Part shown: positions 19,051-28,517 of the stretch, piece by piece
How the letters are laid out: the number at the start of each line of letters is the position of its first letter
How positions within the stretch are numbered: the first letter of the stretch is position 1
Origin: an uncultured Pelagibacteraceae bacterium
GTDB lineage: Bacteria; Pseudomonadota; Alphaproteobacteria; Pelagibacterales; Pelagibacteraceae
Direction of reading: 5' to 3'
DNA length: 36,405 nucleotides
Assembly: GCA_902589795.1 (NCBI GenBank)
Contig: CACIUJ010000007.1
Coordinates: 1-36,405 of the forward strand
Translations under genes and position numbers: made by a program
Notes under the pieces: generated by a model
The model's database searches: none
Seen by the model: only the letters and a program-made list of their open reading frames with translations
What the model was told of the DNA's origin: nothing

Positions 19051-20154
19051 ATGGATGATGTAGTAGTAGTTGGCGGAGGAATAATTGGAGCTGCCACAGC
19101 ATATTTTTTATCAAAAGAAGGAAGGAAAGTAAGAGTTATAGAAAGGGATCCCGCTTACAAAAAAGCATCCTTTCCTCTGTCTTTAGGAGGTTTTAGAAGA
19201 CAGTTTTTTCAAAAAGAAAATATTAATCTAGGTAAGTTTGCGTTAGAGTTTATATCTAATATTTCAAAAACATTAAAAACAAAAAACAACCCTAACCCAA
19301 CAGCTAGCATGGTTCCAAATGGATATTTATTATTATTTGGGCCCGAGCATGCACAAGAACAGTACGAAGCTTTAAAAAATCATAAAGCGTGTGATGCCGG
19401 TACTAAAAATATTCCTGCAAGCAAGTTAAAAGAAATTTTTAATTGGATAAATCCAGAAGGTTTAGAAACTGCAACTTATACTGATAGTAAAATTGAAGGA
19501 TGGATAGATCCTCATATGTTTCACAATGCTTTAAAAAATAAAGCTATTGAACTAGGGGCAAAATTTGAAAAAGGAGATGTTAAAAAAATTAGTGACATTA
19601 AAGCAAAAACTATTGTATCCGCAGCTGGTTGCTGGACCAAAGAACTACTTGATGATATTCCTGTTGCACCACAAAAACATACGGTATTTAGAGTAAAATG
19701 TCCCAAACATTATCCTGAAATGCCATTAACAGGTGATCTTCCTTCAGGAGTATATTGGAGACCCGAAGGCAAAGAATATCTCGCAGGATCTCCCAACTCT
19801 AAATTTGATTGTCCGGATTTAGAACCTGAGTGGGATGATTTTGAAAACCTTGTGTGGCCCGCGTTAGCAAATAGAGTTCCTGAATTTGAGCAATTGAAAC
19901 TTACAGGTGGATGGGCTGGGTACTACGATTGTAATGTATTGGACAATAATGCAATAGTAGGGAAACATCCAAAATATGAAAACGTATTTTTAGCAACTGG
20001 ATTTACAGGCAGAGGTTTAATGCAATCGCCAGGAATAGGTAGAGGATTAACTGAACTTATTACAACTGGAAAATATCAAACTATAGATTTATCCTGTTTC
20101 GCCATTGATAGAATTTTTGCTAAAGAAAAAAGAACAGAGCCTTACGTTTTGTAA
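19051..20154 (+). CDS. FAD-dependent oxidoreductase (DadA/glycine oxidase-like)
   Basis: DVVVVGGGIIGAATAYFLSKEG, C-terminal FLATGFTGRGLMQSPGIGRGLTELI. Confidence 0.88.
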   Translation: MDDVVVVGGGIIGAATAYFLSKEGRKVRVIERDPAYKKASFPLSLGGFRRQFFQKENINLGKFALEFISNISKTLKTKNNPNPTASMVPNGYLLLFGPEHAQEQYEALKNHKACDAGTKNIPASKLKEIFNWINPEGLETATYTDSKIEGWIDPHMFHNALKNKAIELGAKFEKGDVKKISDIKAKTIVSAAGCWTKELLDDIPVAPQKHTVFRVKCPKHYPEMPLTGDLPSGVYWRPEGKEYLAGSPNSKFDCPDLEPEWDDFENLVWPALANRVPEFEQLKLTGGWAGYYDCNVLDNNAIVGKHPKYENVFLATGFTGRGLMQSPGIGRGLTELITTGKYQTIDLSCFAIDRIFAKEKRTEPYVL

Positions 20155-20155
20155 G

Positions 20156-21619
20156 TTAAGTACCACAAAAAGTTTTATATATTTTATTGCTTGGTGGCGC
20201 AGATAATTGATACTCATTAATTTCTTTTCTGTCTTCATAAGGTTTTTCTAAAATTTTTAGTAAGTTTTTTGTTGGATTTAAATTACCATTATTCGCAGAA
20301 TCTAAAGCCTCTTCAACTTTATGGTTTCTAGGAATAACTAGCGGATTACTTGAACGCATTAATTTTAAAGATTCTTCAGATGAATTACCGTTTATTTTTA
20401 AACGTTCCTGCCATTCTTTTTTCCAATAAAGAAAACTTTCATCATTATATATTTTTTTTCCTTTAAAATTTTGATTCATTAAAAAACAAAAGGTATTTGT
20501 ATAATCAGCTTTTTTTTTATGCATCCAATTTAATAAATCTACAATTAATTTTTCATCATTAGCATCTTCTCCGAATAGTCCTAATTTTTTACGCATCATT
20601 TCAAACCAATTTTTCTGATATATTTTAGAAAAACCGTTTACAATTTCAGTTGCGATCTGAACACCAGTATTTTTATCCTCACTTATTAGTGGCACGAGAC
20701 ATTCTGCAAATCTTGCCAAATTCCATTTAGCAATACCAGGTTGATTAAAAAAAGCATAACGTCCATACTGATCTATTGAGCTAAATACCGTTTCAGGATC
20801 GTAAGTATCCATAAATGCACAAGGACCATAATCAATTGTTTCTCCTGATATAGCCATATTATCTGTATTCATTACTCCATGAATGAAGCCAACTCGCATC
20901 CAATCTACAACAAGTTTTATTTGTTTATTGATTACAATCTTTAATAAATCAATTGCAGGAGTTTTTGAATTTTTAATATGTGGATAATGACGATCTATTG
21001 TGTAATCAAATAAAATTTTTAAATTTTTTTTATTTTCAGCAACAACGGCGTATTGGAAAGTTCCTACACGAATATGGCTTTCTGCAATTCGAGTTAATAT
21101 AGCGCCATCCAAAGGAGTTTCACGAATAACCTTTTCGCCTGTTTTAACAACTGCTAGACTTCGTGTGGTTGGAATTCCGAGGCCAAACATTCCTTCACTA
21201 ATAATATATTCTCTCAACATCGGACCTAAAGCTGCTCTTCCGTCGCCATCTCTTGAATAAGGTGTTTTTCCTGAACCTTTAAACTGAATATCAAAACGTT
21301 TATTATTTTTTGACACATGTTCACCTATAACAATTGCGCGCCCATCACCTAATAGAGTAAAATGTCCAAATTGATGACCAGCATATGCTTGCGCGATCGT
21401 ATCTGATCCTTCAGGTAATAAATTTCCTGAAAATATTGAAGCTAAATTTTTGTTAGTTAGATTAGTAAAATCTAATCCTAACATTTTAGATAGAGAATGG
21501 TTTAGAATAACAAGTTCTGGATCTTTTACAGGAGTTGGTGGCAGTTTAGCCAACATACTACTTGGTAATTTTGAATATGTATTATCAAATCTCCAACCTA
21601 TTTTATTGTTATTTGACAT
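20156..21619 (-). CDS. selO: SelO/YdiU family protein adenylyltransferase
   Basis: YAGHQFGHFTLLGDGRAIVIGE, QFKGSGKTPYSRDGDGRAALGPMLREYIISE, GVMNTDNMAISGETIDYGPCAFMD; C-terminus FCGT. Confidence 0.94.
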   Translation of the reverse strand: MSNNNKIGWRFDNTYSKLPSSMLAKLPPTPVKDPELVILNHSLSKMLGLDFTNLTNKNLASIFSGNLLPEGSDTIAQAYAGHQFGHFTLLGDGRAIVIGEHVSKNNKRFDIQFKGSGKTPYSRDGDGRAALGPMLREYIISEGMFGLGIPTTRSLAVVKTGEKVIRETPLDGAILTRIAESHIRVGTFQYAVVAENKKNLKILFDYTIDRHYPHIKNSKTPAIDLLKIVINKQIKLVVDWMRVGFIHGVMNTDNMAISGETIDYGPCAFMDTYDPETVFSSIDQYGRYAFFNQPGIAKWNLARFAECLVPLISEDKNTGVQIATEIVNGFSKIYQKNWFEMMRKKLGLFGEDANDEKLIVDLLNWMHKKKADYTNTFCFLMNQNFKGKKIYNDESFLYWKKEWQERLKINGNSSEESLKLMRSSNPLVIPRNHKVEEALDSANNGNLNPTKNLLKILEKPYEDRKEINEYQLSAPPSNKIYKTFCGT

Positions 21620-21639
21620 ATAAAAAATGTAAGTATTAA

Positions 21640-24426
21640 TTAAGCTTTTAATACTTCAGCTTGGTCTTTTTCGGCAACAACTTCTGTTTTAAATTGATTT
21701 GATATTTTTTGAACTTCGACAGCTGATACTTTGTATTCTGCACACATTGTTTCTTCATCTTTTCCATGACCCGTTACCATATTGACCATATGTTCTGGGA
21801 AATGAAAAGTAGTAAAGACTATTCCCTCTTTAACTTTTTCAGAAACTTCAACTTTTAAGGAAACCTCACCTCTTCCAGAGTAAAGCCTAGCGACGTCTCC
21901 CGTGTTTAATTCTCTGTATTTTGCGTCTTTTGGATTAATTAACAAAATATCTTCGTCTACAATTTTTATATTTTTCGTTCTTCTCGTCATTGTTGCTGCA
22001 TTGTAGTGTTGTAAAACTCTACTCGTTGTTAATATTAATGGATATTCTTTTTTATTTTTTTCTAATTCAGCGCTTTCTTTAAAGTCAAAGTACTTAATTC
22101 TACCTTTTCCTAATTTAAATTCTTTTTGATGTAAAATTTTTGTATCCGTTCCATCTTCTTTTACTGGCCATTGTAATCCCAATTTTCCAAGTCTTTCTCG
22201 AGTTATACCTTTGAAAAAAGGAACCACATCAGCAATTTCTGCTAGGACTTGGTCAGCATTATAAGTTGGTTGATCGTACCCAAGTCTTTGCATCATATCT
22301 GTGACTATAAGTCCATCAGGTTTTGTTCCTGGAAGAGGTTTTGCTGCTCTATTTACTCTTTGAACTCTTCTTTCAGTATTTGTAAAAGTGCCTTCTTTTT
22401 CTAGGAAAGTTGTTCCTGGCAAAACCACATCAGCATGTTTAGCTGTTTCACTTAAGAAAATTTCTTGAACAACTAACAAATCTAAAGCATTCATTGCTTT
22501 AGCTACATGTGCGCTGTTTGGATCTGTTTGAACAACATCTTCACCGATAATCCATACTGCTTTCACTTCTTTATTTATTGCTGCATCAAAAATTTGCGGT
22601 ATTTTTAATCCAGCTTTTGTTGGGTGAACAACACCATATTTTTCCGTATAAAAATTTTGAATTTTTTCATCGGCAACAGGGAAATATCCTGCACCTTGGT
22701 GTGGTTGACAACCCATATCAGCTGCACCTTGAACATTATTCTGACCTCTTAGTGGATTAACTCCAACACCTTTTCTTCCGATGTTACCTGTTATCATGGC
22801 AAGATCAGCAATTAACATTACTGTTTTTGAACCTTGCTCATGCTCAGTAACTCCAAGTCCATGAAACTCCATTGAATTTCCTGCTGTTGCGTAAGCAATG
22901 GCTGCTTCTTTAACTTGATTTTTATCAACTCCAGCAACTTTAGCTAATTGGTCAATATTTAATTTTTTAATTCCTTTAAGGAAGTTTTCAAAACCTTCTG
23001 TTCTGCTTAAAATAAAATCTTCTTTTTGTAATTTAGACTCAATAATGAAATACAACATCATGTTTAGAACAGCCACGTTAGTTCCAGGTCTTAATCTGAT
23101 ATGATAATCAGCCATTCTTGCGAGTTCAGTTGTTACTGGGTCTAAAACTATTAGCTTTTTACCTTTCATTACCTGTTGTTTAATTTTTGCTCCAGTAACT
23201 GGATGAGCATTTGTAGGATTTGCTCCGATAACTAAAAATAAATCAGCATGATAAATATCTTCTGTAGAATTTGTTGCTGCTCCAGTACCATACGTTTGTT
23301 GCAATCCCCATGCTGTTGGCGAATGGCAAATTCTTGCACAACAATCTATATTATTTGTTCCTATCGCTGCTCTAATCATTTTTTGAAAAACATAATTTTC
23401 TTCATTGGTACATCTAGCAGAAGAAATACCCGCAACAGCATCAGGTCCATTTTCTTTTACTATTTTTTGTAATTTATTTTTAATATAGTCATACGCTTCA
23501 TCCCAAGAAGCTTTCTCAAACTTACCATTTCTTTTTATTAAAGGACTTCTTAATCTATCTGGATGGTCGTAGAAACCAAAAGCATATCTACCTTTTAAAC
23601 AAGTATGGCCTGCATTAACCTCAGTTTCCTTCGGTGTATCAATTGAAACTACTTTTCCATTTTTTACTGACGCTTCTAAGTTACAACCTACCCCGCAATA
23701 AGAACATGTGGTTCTAACTTTTTCATCATAATCAGCTGATTTAGATGCAAAAACATCTGATATTGCATCAGTTGGACAAGTGTGGGCACATGCTCCACAA
23801 GATACACAAGATGAGTCACCAAACAGCATGTCATTGTCAGTTGTAATTTTTGATTCAAAACCTCTCCCGCTCATTGTTAAAACAAAAGATCCTTGAATTT
23901 CATCGCATGCTCTTACACAACGCCCACAATTAATACAGTTATCCAAGTTCATTCGCATATATGCGTGCGAAGTATCTTTTGGAGTCCCTTTATTTTGTTT
24001 AGGCTTATTATATCTGTGTTCATTTATACCTAGATCATTAGCTACAGCCTGTAGTTCACAATTGTTATTAACTTCACATGTTGAGCATGTCATTGGATGA
24101 TCAGTGAGAACCAGTTCGACTATATTTTTTCTTAAATTTTCTAAATCTTTGTTGTTGGTAATAATATATGAGCCTTCAGTTACAGGAGTATGGCAAGAAG
24201 CCACAGTTTTTGTAGGTCCATCTTTTTTCAAGGCCACATCCACTGAACAGACTCTACATGCACCATAAGGAGCTAAATTTGGATCGTCACATAAACTTGG
24301 AACTTTGTCTTGCCCTACATGCTCACGAACAAATTTTAAAACAGAAGTATGTTCAGATTTAATCCGATGGGCAACACCATCAATATATGCAATTTTATGG
24401 TCTTTTCCGTTTGTACCGTTTTTCAT
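21640..24426 (-). CDS. fdsA: NAD-linked formate dehydrogenase alpha subunit (Mo-bisMGD, Cys-type active site)
   Basis: N-terminal 2Fe-2S and 4Fe-4S domains (HPMTCSTCEVNNNCELQ, CINCGRCVRACD, CVSCGACAHTCPTDA), CSYCGVGC, catalytic region CCARICHSPTAWGL. Confidence 0.93.
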   Translation of the reverse strand: MKNGTNGKDHKIAYIDGVAHRIKSEHTSVLKFVREHVGQDKVPSLCDDPNLAPYGACRVCSVDVALKKDGPTKTVASCHTPVTEGSYIITNNKDLENLRKNIVELVLTDHPMTCSTCEVNNNCELQAVANDLGINEHRYNKPKQNKGTPKDTSHAYMRMNLDNCINCGRCVRACDEIQGSFVLTMSGRGFESKITTDNDMLFGDSSCVSCGACAHTCPTDAISDVFASKSADYDEKVRTTCSYCGVGCNLEASVKNGKVVSIDTPKETEVNAGHTCLKGRYAFGFYDHPDRLRSPLIKRNGKFEKASWDEAYDYIKNKLQKIVKENGPDAVAGISSARCTNEENYVFQKMIRAAIGTNNIDCCARICHSPTAWGLQQTYGTGAATNSTEDIYHADLFLVIGANPTNAHPVTGAKIKQQVMKGKKLIVLDPVTTELARMADYHIRLRPGTNVAVLNMMLYFIIESKLQKEDFILSRTEGFENFLKGIKKLNIDQLAKVAGVDKNQVKEAAIAYATAGNSMEFHGLGVTEHEQGSKTVMLIADLAMITGNIGRKGVGVNPLRGQNNVQGAADMGCQPHQGAGYFPVADEKIQNFYTEKYGVVHPTKAGLKIPQIFDAAINKEVKAVWIIGEDVVQTDPNSAHVAKAMNALDLLVVQEIFLSETAKHADVVLPGTTFLEKEGTFTNTERRVQRVNRAAKPLPGTKPDGLIVTDMMQRLGYDQPTYNADQVLAEIADVVPFFKGITRERLGKLGLQWPVKEDGTDTKILHQKEFKLGKGRIKYFDFKESAELEKNKKEYPLILTTSRVLQHYNAATMTRRTKNIKIVDEDILLINPKDAKYRELNTGDVARLYSGRGEVSLKVEVSEKVKEGIVFTTFHFPEHMVNMVTGHGKDEETMCAEYKVSAVEVQKISNQFKTEVVAEKDQAEVLKA

Positions 24427-24433
24427 AAATCCC

Positions 24434-26092
24434 CTATGCTCCCTGATTTATATCATCTTTAAATTCATGGGTAAAATATTTAAGTATGTTACTAATAGGC
24501 ACTGGAATCGCACCACATAGAGCACACAAACAACCTTTTTTCATGGTTACAAGCAGTTCATTTAAAAGTTTCATCGGTATTTTGTTTGATTTGTTTAATG
24601 CTTGATCAAACATTTCTTTACCTCGATAAGAACCTAGTCTTCCAGGAAAGCACTTGCCACAAGATTCATCGGATGAAAATTTAAATAAATGATGAATATA
24701 TTTAACCATACTAAATGTTTCTGGGATGCTAACTACACTGCCGTGTCCTAACATAAAGCCAGCTTTAGTAAATTCTTGAAAATCCAAATTCAATTTTTCC
24801 ACTTCTTTAATTGGAATAACGCCACCCAAAGGCCCCCCAACTTGAAGAGCTTTAACGGGTTGCACAAATCCTTCTCCAATTTCATTGATTATTTTTTTCA
24901 TAGGTGTTCCCATATCAATTTCATAAACACCAGGTTTTTTAAACAAACTGTCTAAACAAACAAGCTTTGTTCCTGCTGATTTAGTATTTCCCACAGAAGA
25001 AAAAGCTTTGGCACCAAATTTTAATATACAAGGTATAGCGGCTAATGTTTCTACATTATTTACAACGGTAGGTTTTTTGTATAGACCTTCTACAACTGGA
25101 AAAGGAGGTCTTACATCAACCTCAGCTCTTCTTCCTTCGATTGATGCTATTAGAGCTGATTCTTCTCCGCAAATATAAGCTCCCTGTCCAATACAAATTG
25201 TCATGTCACAAGAAAAGTTAGTACCCAAAATATTTTTTCCTAAAAGATTTGCTTTTTTAAGCTCATTAATAGTTCCATTAATTATTTCTATAGATTTTGG
25301 ATATTCCCCTCTTATATATAAAACACCTTCATCACTTCCAATAATATAAGCACAAACTAACATCCCGAATATTACTTTTAATGGTTGCTCTTCCAAAAGA
25401 TATCTATCCGAGTAGGCACCAGAATCTCCTTCATCAGCATTGCAGACAACATATTTTTTTTCAACTTTTTGTTGGCTACAAAAATTCCATTTCATACCAG
25501 TTGGAAATCCCGCGCCACCTCTACCGCACAAATTAGAGTCGGTTACAGTTTTAAGTGTTTCCTTTTTGTCTTTTTTTAAAACATCAGAAACTAAATTCTT
25601 AAATTGATCAATCGTAGATAAATCACTACCCATTAGAATTGTTTTAGTAGCAAAACTTTTAGAATACATTTTTTTTGAATTTATTTTTTTACCTTTAATT
25701 ATTTCATCAATTTGATCAATATCGTTTCCTGCATAATTTTGACCATTGTAATGAAAAGCACTAGTTTCATAACAATGACCTAAACAAAACATCATACCAA
25801 TTTTATCTTCACCTAATTTTTCAGATAATTTTTTCCTGACTTTGCCTTGTGTTCCTGCGCACATGCATGCACTTCCATTACATATCCACGCTTTTTTTTC
25901 TTTATGTTCTGGTCTTAAAAATTCATAAAAACTTTCAGCACCATGAATAGTTGACATACCAACATGGTATTCTTCAGCAAGCTGTTTTATTTCTTTGCCA
26001 TTTTTACTTTTTCCAGTCGTATCAATCATACGCTGAAAGAGATTATCTTTAAGACCTTTTCTTCCGGAGAGTTTACTTATATTTCTTGACAT
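24434..26092 (-). CDS. fdsB: Formate dehydrogenase beta subunit: NuoE-type 2Fe-2S domain fused to NuoF-type FMN/NADH domain
   Basis: CNGSACMCAGTQG..CLGHCY (thioredoxin-like 2Fe-2S), then GRGGAGFPTGMKW, CNADEGDSGAYSDR, GAYICGEESALIASIEG, SCGKCFPGR. Confidence 0.92.
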   Translation of the reverse strand: MSRNISKLSGRKGLKDNLFQRMIDTTGKSKNGKEIKQLAEEYHVGMSTIHGAESFYEFLRPEHKEKKAWICNGSACMCAGTQGKVRKKLSEKLGEDKIGMMFCLGHCYETSAFHYNGQNYAGNDIDQIDEIIKGKKINSKKMYSKSFATKTILMGSDLSTIDQFKNLVSDVLKKDKKETLKTVTDSNLCGRGGAGFPTGMKWNFCSQQKVEKKYVVCNADEGDSGAYSDRYLLEEQPLKVIFGMLVCAYIIGSDEGVLYIRGEYPKSIEIINGTINELKKANLLGKNILGTNFSCDMTICIGQGAYICGEESALIASIEGRRAEVDVRPPFPVVEGLYKKPTVVNNVETLAAIPCILKFGAKAFSSVGNTKSAGTKLVCLDSLFKKPGVYEIDMGTPMKKIINEIGEGFVQPVKALQVGGPLGGVIPIKEVEKLNLDFQEFTKAGFMLGHGSVVSIPETFSMVKYIHHLFKFSSDESCGKCFPGRLGSYRGKEMFDQALNKSNKIPMKLLNELLVTMKKGCLCALCGAIPVPISNILKYFTHEFKDDINQGA

Positions 26093-26099
26093 AATACTT

Positions 26100-26936
26100 T
26101 TATTTTAAAATTCTATTTTCACCACAATATATATTAAAGCTATCAGATTTTACAAAACCAATTAATGTCATACCAAAGCGTTTTGCCAGATCAATTGCAA
26201 GACTTGTTGGCGCACCTACACCCATTAATATTCCAATATTAGCCATTATACTTTTTTGAACTAATTCAAAACTTAGACGTCCCGAACAAGCTATAAACTG
26301 ATTTTTTGTATCAAATATAGAATTTTTAAAACAATGACCTATCACTTTGTCCAAAGCATTATGACGACCTACATCTTCTTTAATTACTAGAGGTTGGCCT
26401 TTTTTATCAAATAAAGCGCTAGCATGTATTCCTCCAGTTTTAGAAAATTCTGATTGGCTTTTTCTTAAAAGATCTGGAATTTTAGTTATTAGCTCATTTT
26501 TAATTTTTGGAATATCTTTATTTATTTTTTTTTTACAAATAATTTCTAAAGAGTCCATTGATGTTTTTCCACAAACTCCACAGCTAGAATTTGTTAAGAA
26601 GTTTCTTCTTAAATGCTTAATATCAAGATTCTCTCCATTATTTAGAGTCGCCCTAATTTTATTTTGTAAATCAAACTTTCCAACTTTTTTCCCTAAAAAT
26701 TCAACTTTTTCTACTTCAGAAATTTTTTGAATTATTCCCTCACAGAATAGTAATCCAACAATTAAATCTTCATCATTTTTTGGAGTTCGCATTGTTATTG
26801 AAATAGAATTATCCACCCACTTATTCGCCCTTTTATAACGCACAACCATCTCAAGCGGCTCTTCAATTGATACTAAATCTTGAACATTTAAAATTTTATT
26901 TTTTTTATACTTAAGAGTTTTATATTTTGAATTCAT
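26100..26936 (-). CDS. fdhD: Formate dehydrogenase accessory sulfurtransferase FdhD
   Basis: NSSCGVCGKTSMDSL, TGGIHASALFD, EDVGRHNALDKVIG, CSGRLSFELVQK. Confidence 0.95.
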   Translation of the reverse strand: MNSKYKTLKYKKNKILNVQDLVSIEEPLEMVVRYKRANKWVDNSISITMRTPKNDEDLIVGLLFCEGIIQKISEVEKVEFLGKKVGKFDLQNKIRATLNNGENLDIKHLRRNFLTNSSCGVCGKTSMDSLEIICKKKINKDIPKIKNELITKIPDLLRKSQSEFSKTGGIHASALFDKKGQPLVIKEDVGRHNALDKVIGHCFKNSIFDTKNQFIACSGRLSFELVQKSIMANIGILMGVGAPTSLAIDLAKRFGMTLIGFVKSDSFNIYCGENRILK

Positions 26937-26937
26937 A

Positions 26938-27447
26938 CTATAACCATTTTAAAGGATATTTTTTCTTCAAGATCAAACGATTATAAATTATCCCGCCTAA
27001 AATAATAGTAACTGCCCCAACCATTATGGGAAATATTAAAAATTGAAATGATTCTTGAGCCATTATTATCACAATAGCATTTCCTCCTGCTGGGGGATGG
27101 GTTATTTTGAAATACATCATAAGCATAACTGAAATTCCTACAGCTAAACCAATAATTAAAAAGAAAATCGTTCTATCTTGAGAAATTTTAAACAAAGTTA
27201 CAAATACTATTCCTATGAATGCGCACAAAAGATGACTAAAAAATACATTTTTCGGTTGAGCAAATTCATTCTGTGGATATCCAAAAACAACAACTGCAGA
27301 AGAACCAAAAGCTGCTGTTAACCAAAGTCCATAGTTAGTTCCAGACAAAATAGATTCAAAAGTTATATAAGCAAGAATTGTAATAGTAACTCCAGCTCCA
27401 ACACCTCCTAATAATGGTGGCCAACAAATTATTTTTTTAATTTTCAT
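26938..27447 (-). CDS. HPP family integral membrane protein
   Basis: Four to five hydrophobic segments; YPQNEFAQPKNVFFSHLLCAFIG and KITHPPAGGNAIVIIMA (HPP motif). Confidence 0.9.
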   Translation of the reverse strand: MKIKKIICWPPLLGGVGAGVTITILAYITFESILSGTNYGLWLTAAFGSSAVVVFGYPQNEFAQPKNVFFSHLLCAFIGIVFVTLFKISQDRTIFFLIIGLAVGISVMLMMYFKITHPPAGGNAIVIIMAQESFQFLIFPIMVGAVTIILGGIIYNRLILKKKYPLKWL

Positions 27448-27854
27448 AGAGATTTTTTATTAAGTGCATCAAGCGTGACATTAACTGGTAATAATAAACA
27501 TTCCTTTCTAGAAATATTATTTTTAGTCATTATCTTATCAAATTCTTCCCAATCTTTATCAAAAGACTTGAAGTTTTTTTCAAAGGAATCTTTTGCTTGT
27601 TTTGCAAAGCTTTTTACTTTTTCGATTGATTTATTTTTTGTATATCTTGATAGTAAGCTTACAGAGGCTTGGCAATAAATGCAGGATTCACATTCGTATC
27701 TAAAATCTCTAATTTCATCATTTTTAACTATTAAATAAATTTTCATTTCATCCCCACAAATTGCATTTTTTAACTTTGAAGAATGAGTATGGTTGTTTAG
27801 CATACCGTGGTTTTCAGTATTTGAAGCTATTTTTATGATTTTTTTATCTATCAT
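27444..27854 (-). CDS. NifU/IscU-like iron-sulfur scaffold protein
   Basis: CGDEMKIYLIVKNDEIRDFRYECESCIYCQASVSLLSRY matches the N-terminal scaffold pattern (CGD...C..C.AS). Overlaps the HPP gene. Confidence 0.78.
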   Translation of the reverse strand: MIDKKIIKIASNTENHGMLNNHTHSSKLKNAICGDEMKIYLIVKNDEIRDFRYECESCIYCQASVSLLSRYTKNKSIEKVKSFAKQAKDSFEKNFKSFDKDWEEFDKIMTKNNISRKECLLLPVNVTLDALNKKSL

Positions 27855-27895
27855 TAAACTTTATTGTATTTTATTTAGCATTTATAATTTGTTTC

Positions 27896-28513
27896 ATGAA
27901 TGAACACAACATACTCGGAGCTATTCTAGCAGGCGGACAGTCAAAAAGAATGGGCAAAGATAAACTTTTTATAGAACTTAACAATAAGAAGCTTATTGAG
28001 CACACAATAGATAAAGTAAAAAAATATTTAAAAGAAATAATTATTATTACAAATCAAGATAACGAATTTTTCTCTAAAAATAATTTAACAACTGTAAAGG
28101 ACTGCATGGAAGGGCAATTCGGGCCTCTGGTGGGCATGCTTACAGCAATGAAATGGGCAAAGGAGAATTTAACTAAATGTTCTTGGATTGCTACTTTCCC
28201 ATGCGATACACCATTTTTTCCAGAAAATATTATTGAAATTTTTATAGAAGAATCGAAAAAAAAAGAATCTTTAATATTTTGTGCAAATTCTCATGGGCGC
28301 AAACATAACATTTTTGGTTTGTGGTCCCTAGATCTTTATGACAAACTAAAAGACGATTTAGTAAACAATAAAATAAGAAAAGTTCAGGATTGGACAGAAA
28401 AAAATAAAATAAAAAATTTGGAGTTTAAATTTGAAGATTATGATCCATTTTTTAACATTAACACTAAAGATGATTTGGAATTTGCAAAAAAATTAAGCAA
28501 AAAGATAAAGTAA
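27896..28513 (+). CDS. mobA: Molybdenum cofactor guanylyltransferase
   Basis: GAILAGGQSKRMGKDKLFIEL, DCMEGQFGPLVGMLTAM, FPCDTPFFP, NINTKDDL. Confidence 0.93.
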   Translation: MNEHNILGAILAGGQSKRMGKDKLFIELNNKKLIEHTIDKVKKYLKEIIIITNQDNEFFSKNNLTTVKDCMEGQFGPLVGMLTAMKWAKENLTKCSWIATFPCDTPFFPENIIEIFIEESKKKESLIFCANSHGRKHNIFGLWSLDLYDKLKDDLVNNKIRKVQDWTEKNKIKNLEFKFEDYDPFFNINTKDDLEFAKKLSKKIK

Positions 28514-28517
28514 GACA

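Noticed and set aside
22578-24520. Several + strand ORFs inside the FDH alpha gene
   Set aside because: Cys/Ser-rich reverse complements of Fe-S and active-site regions; not independent genes.
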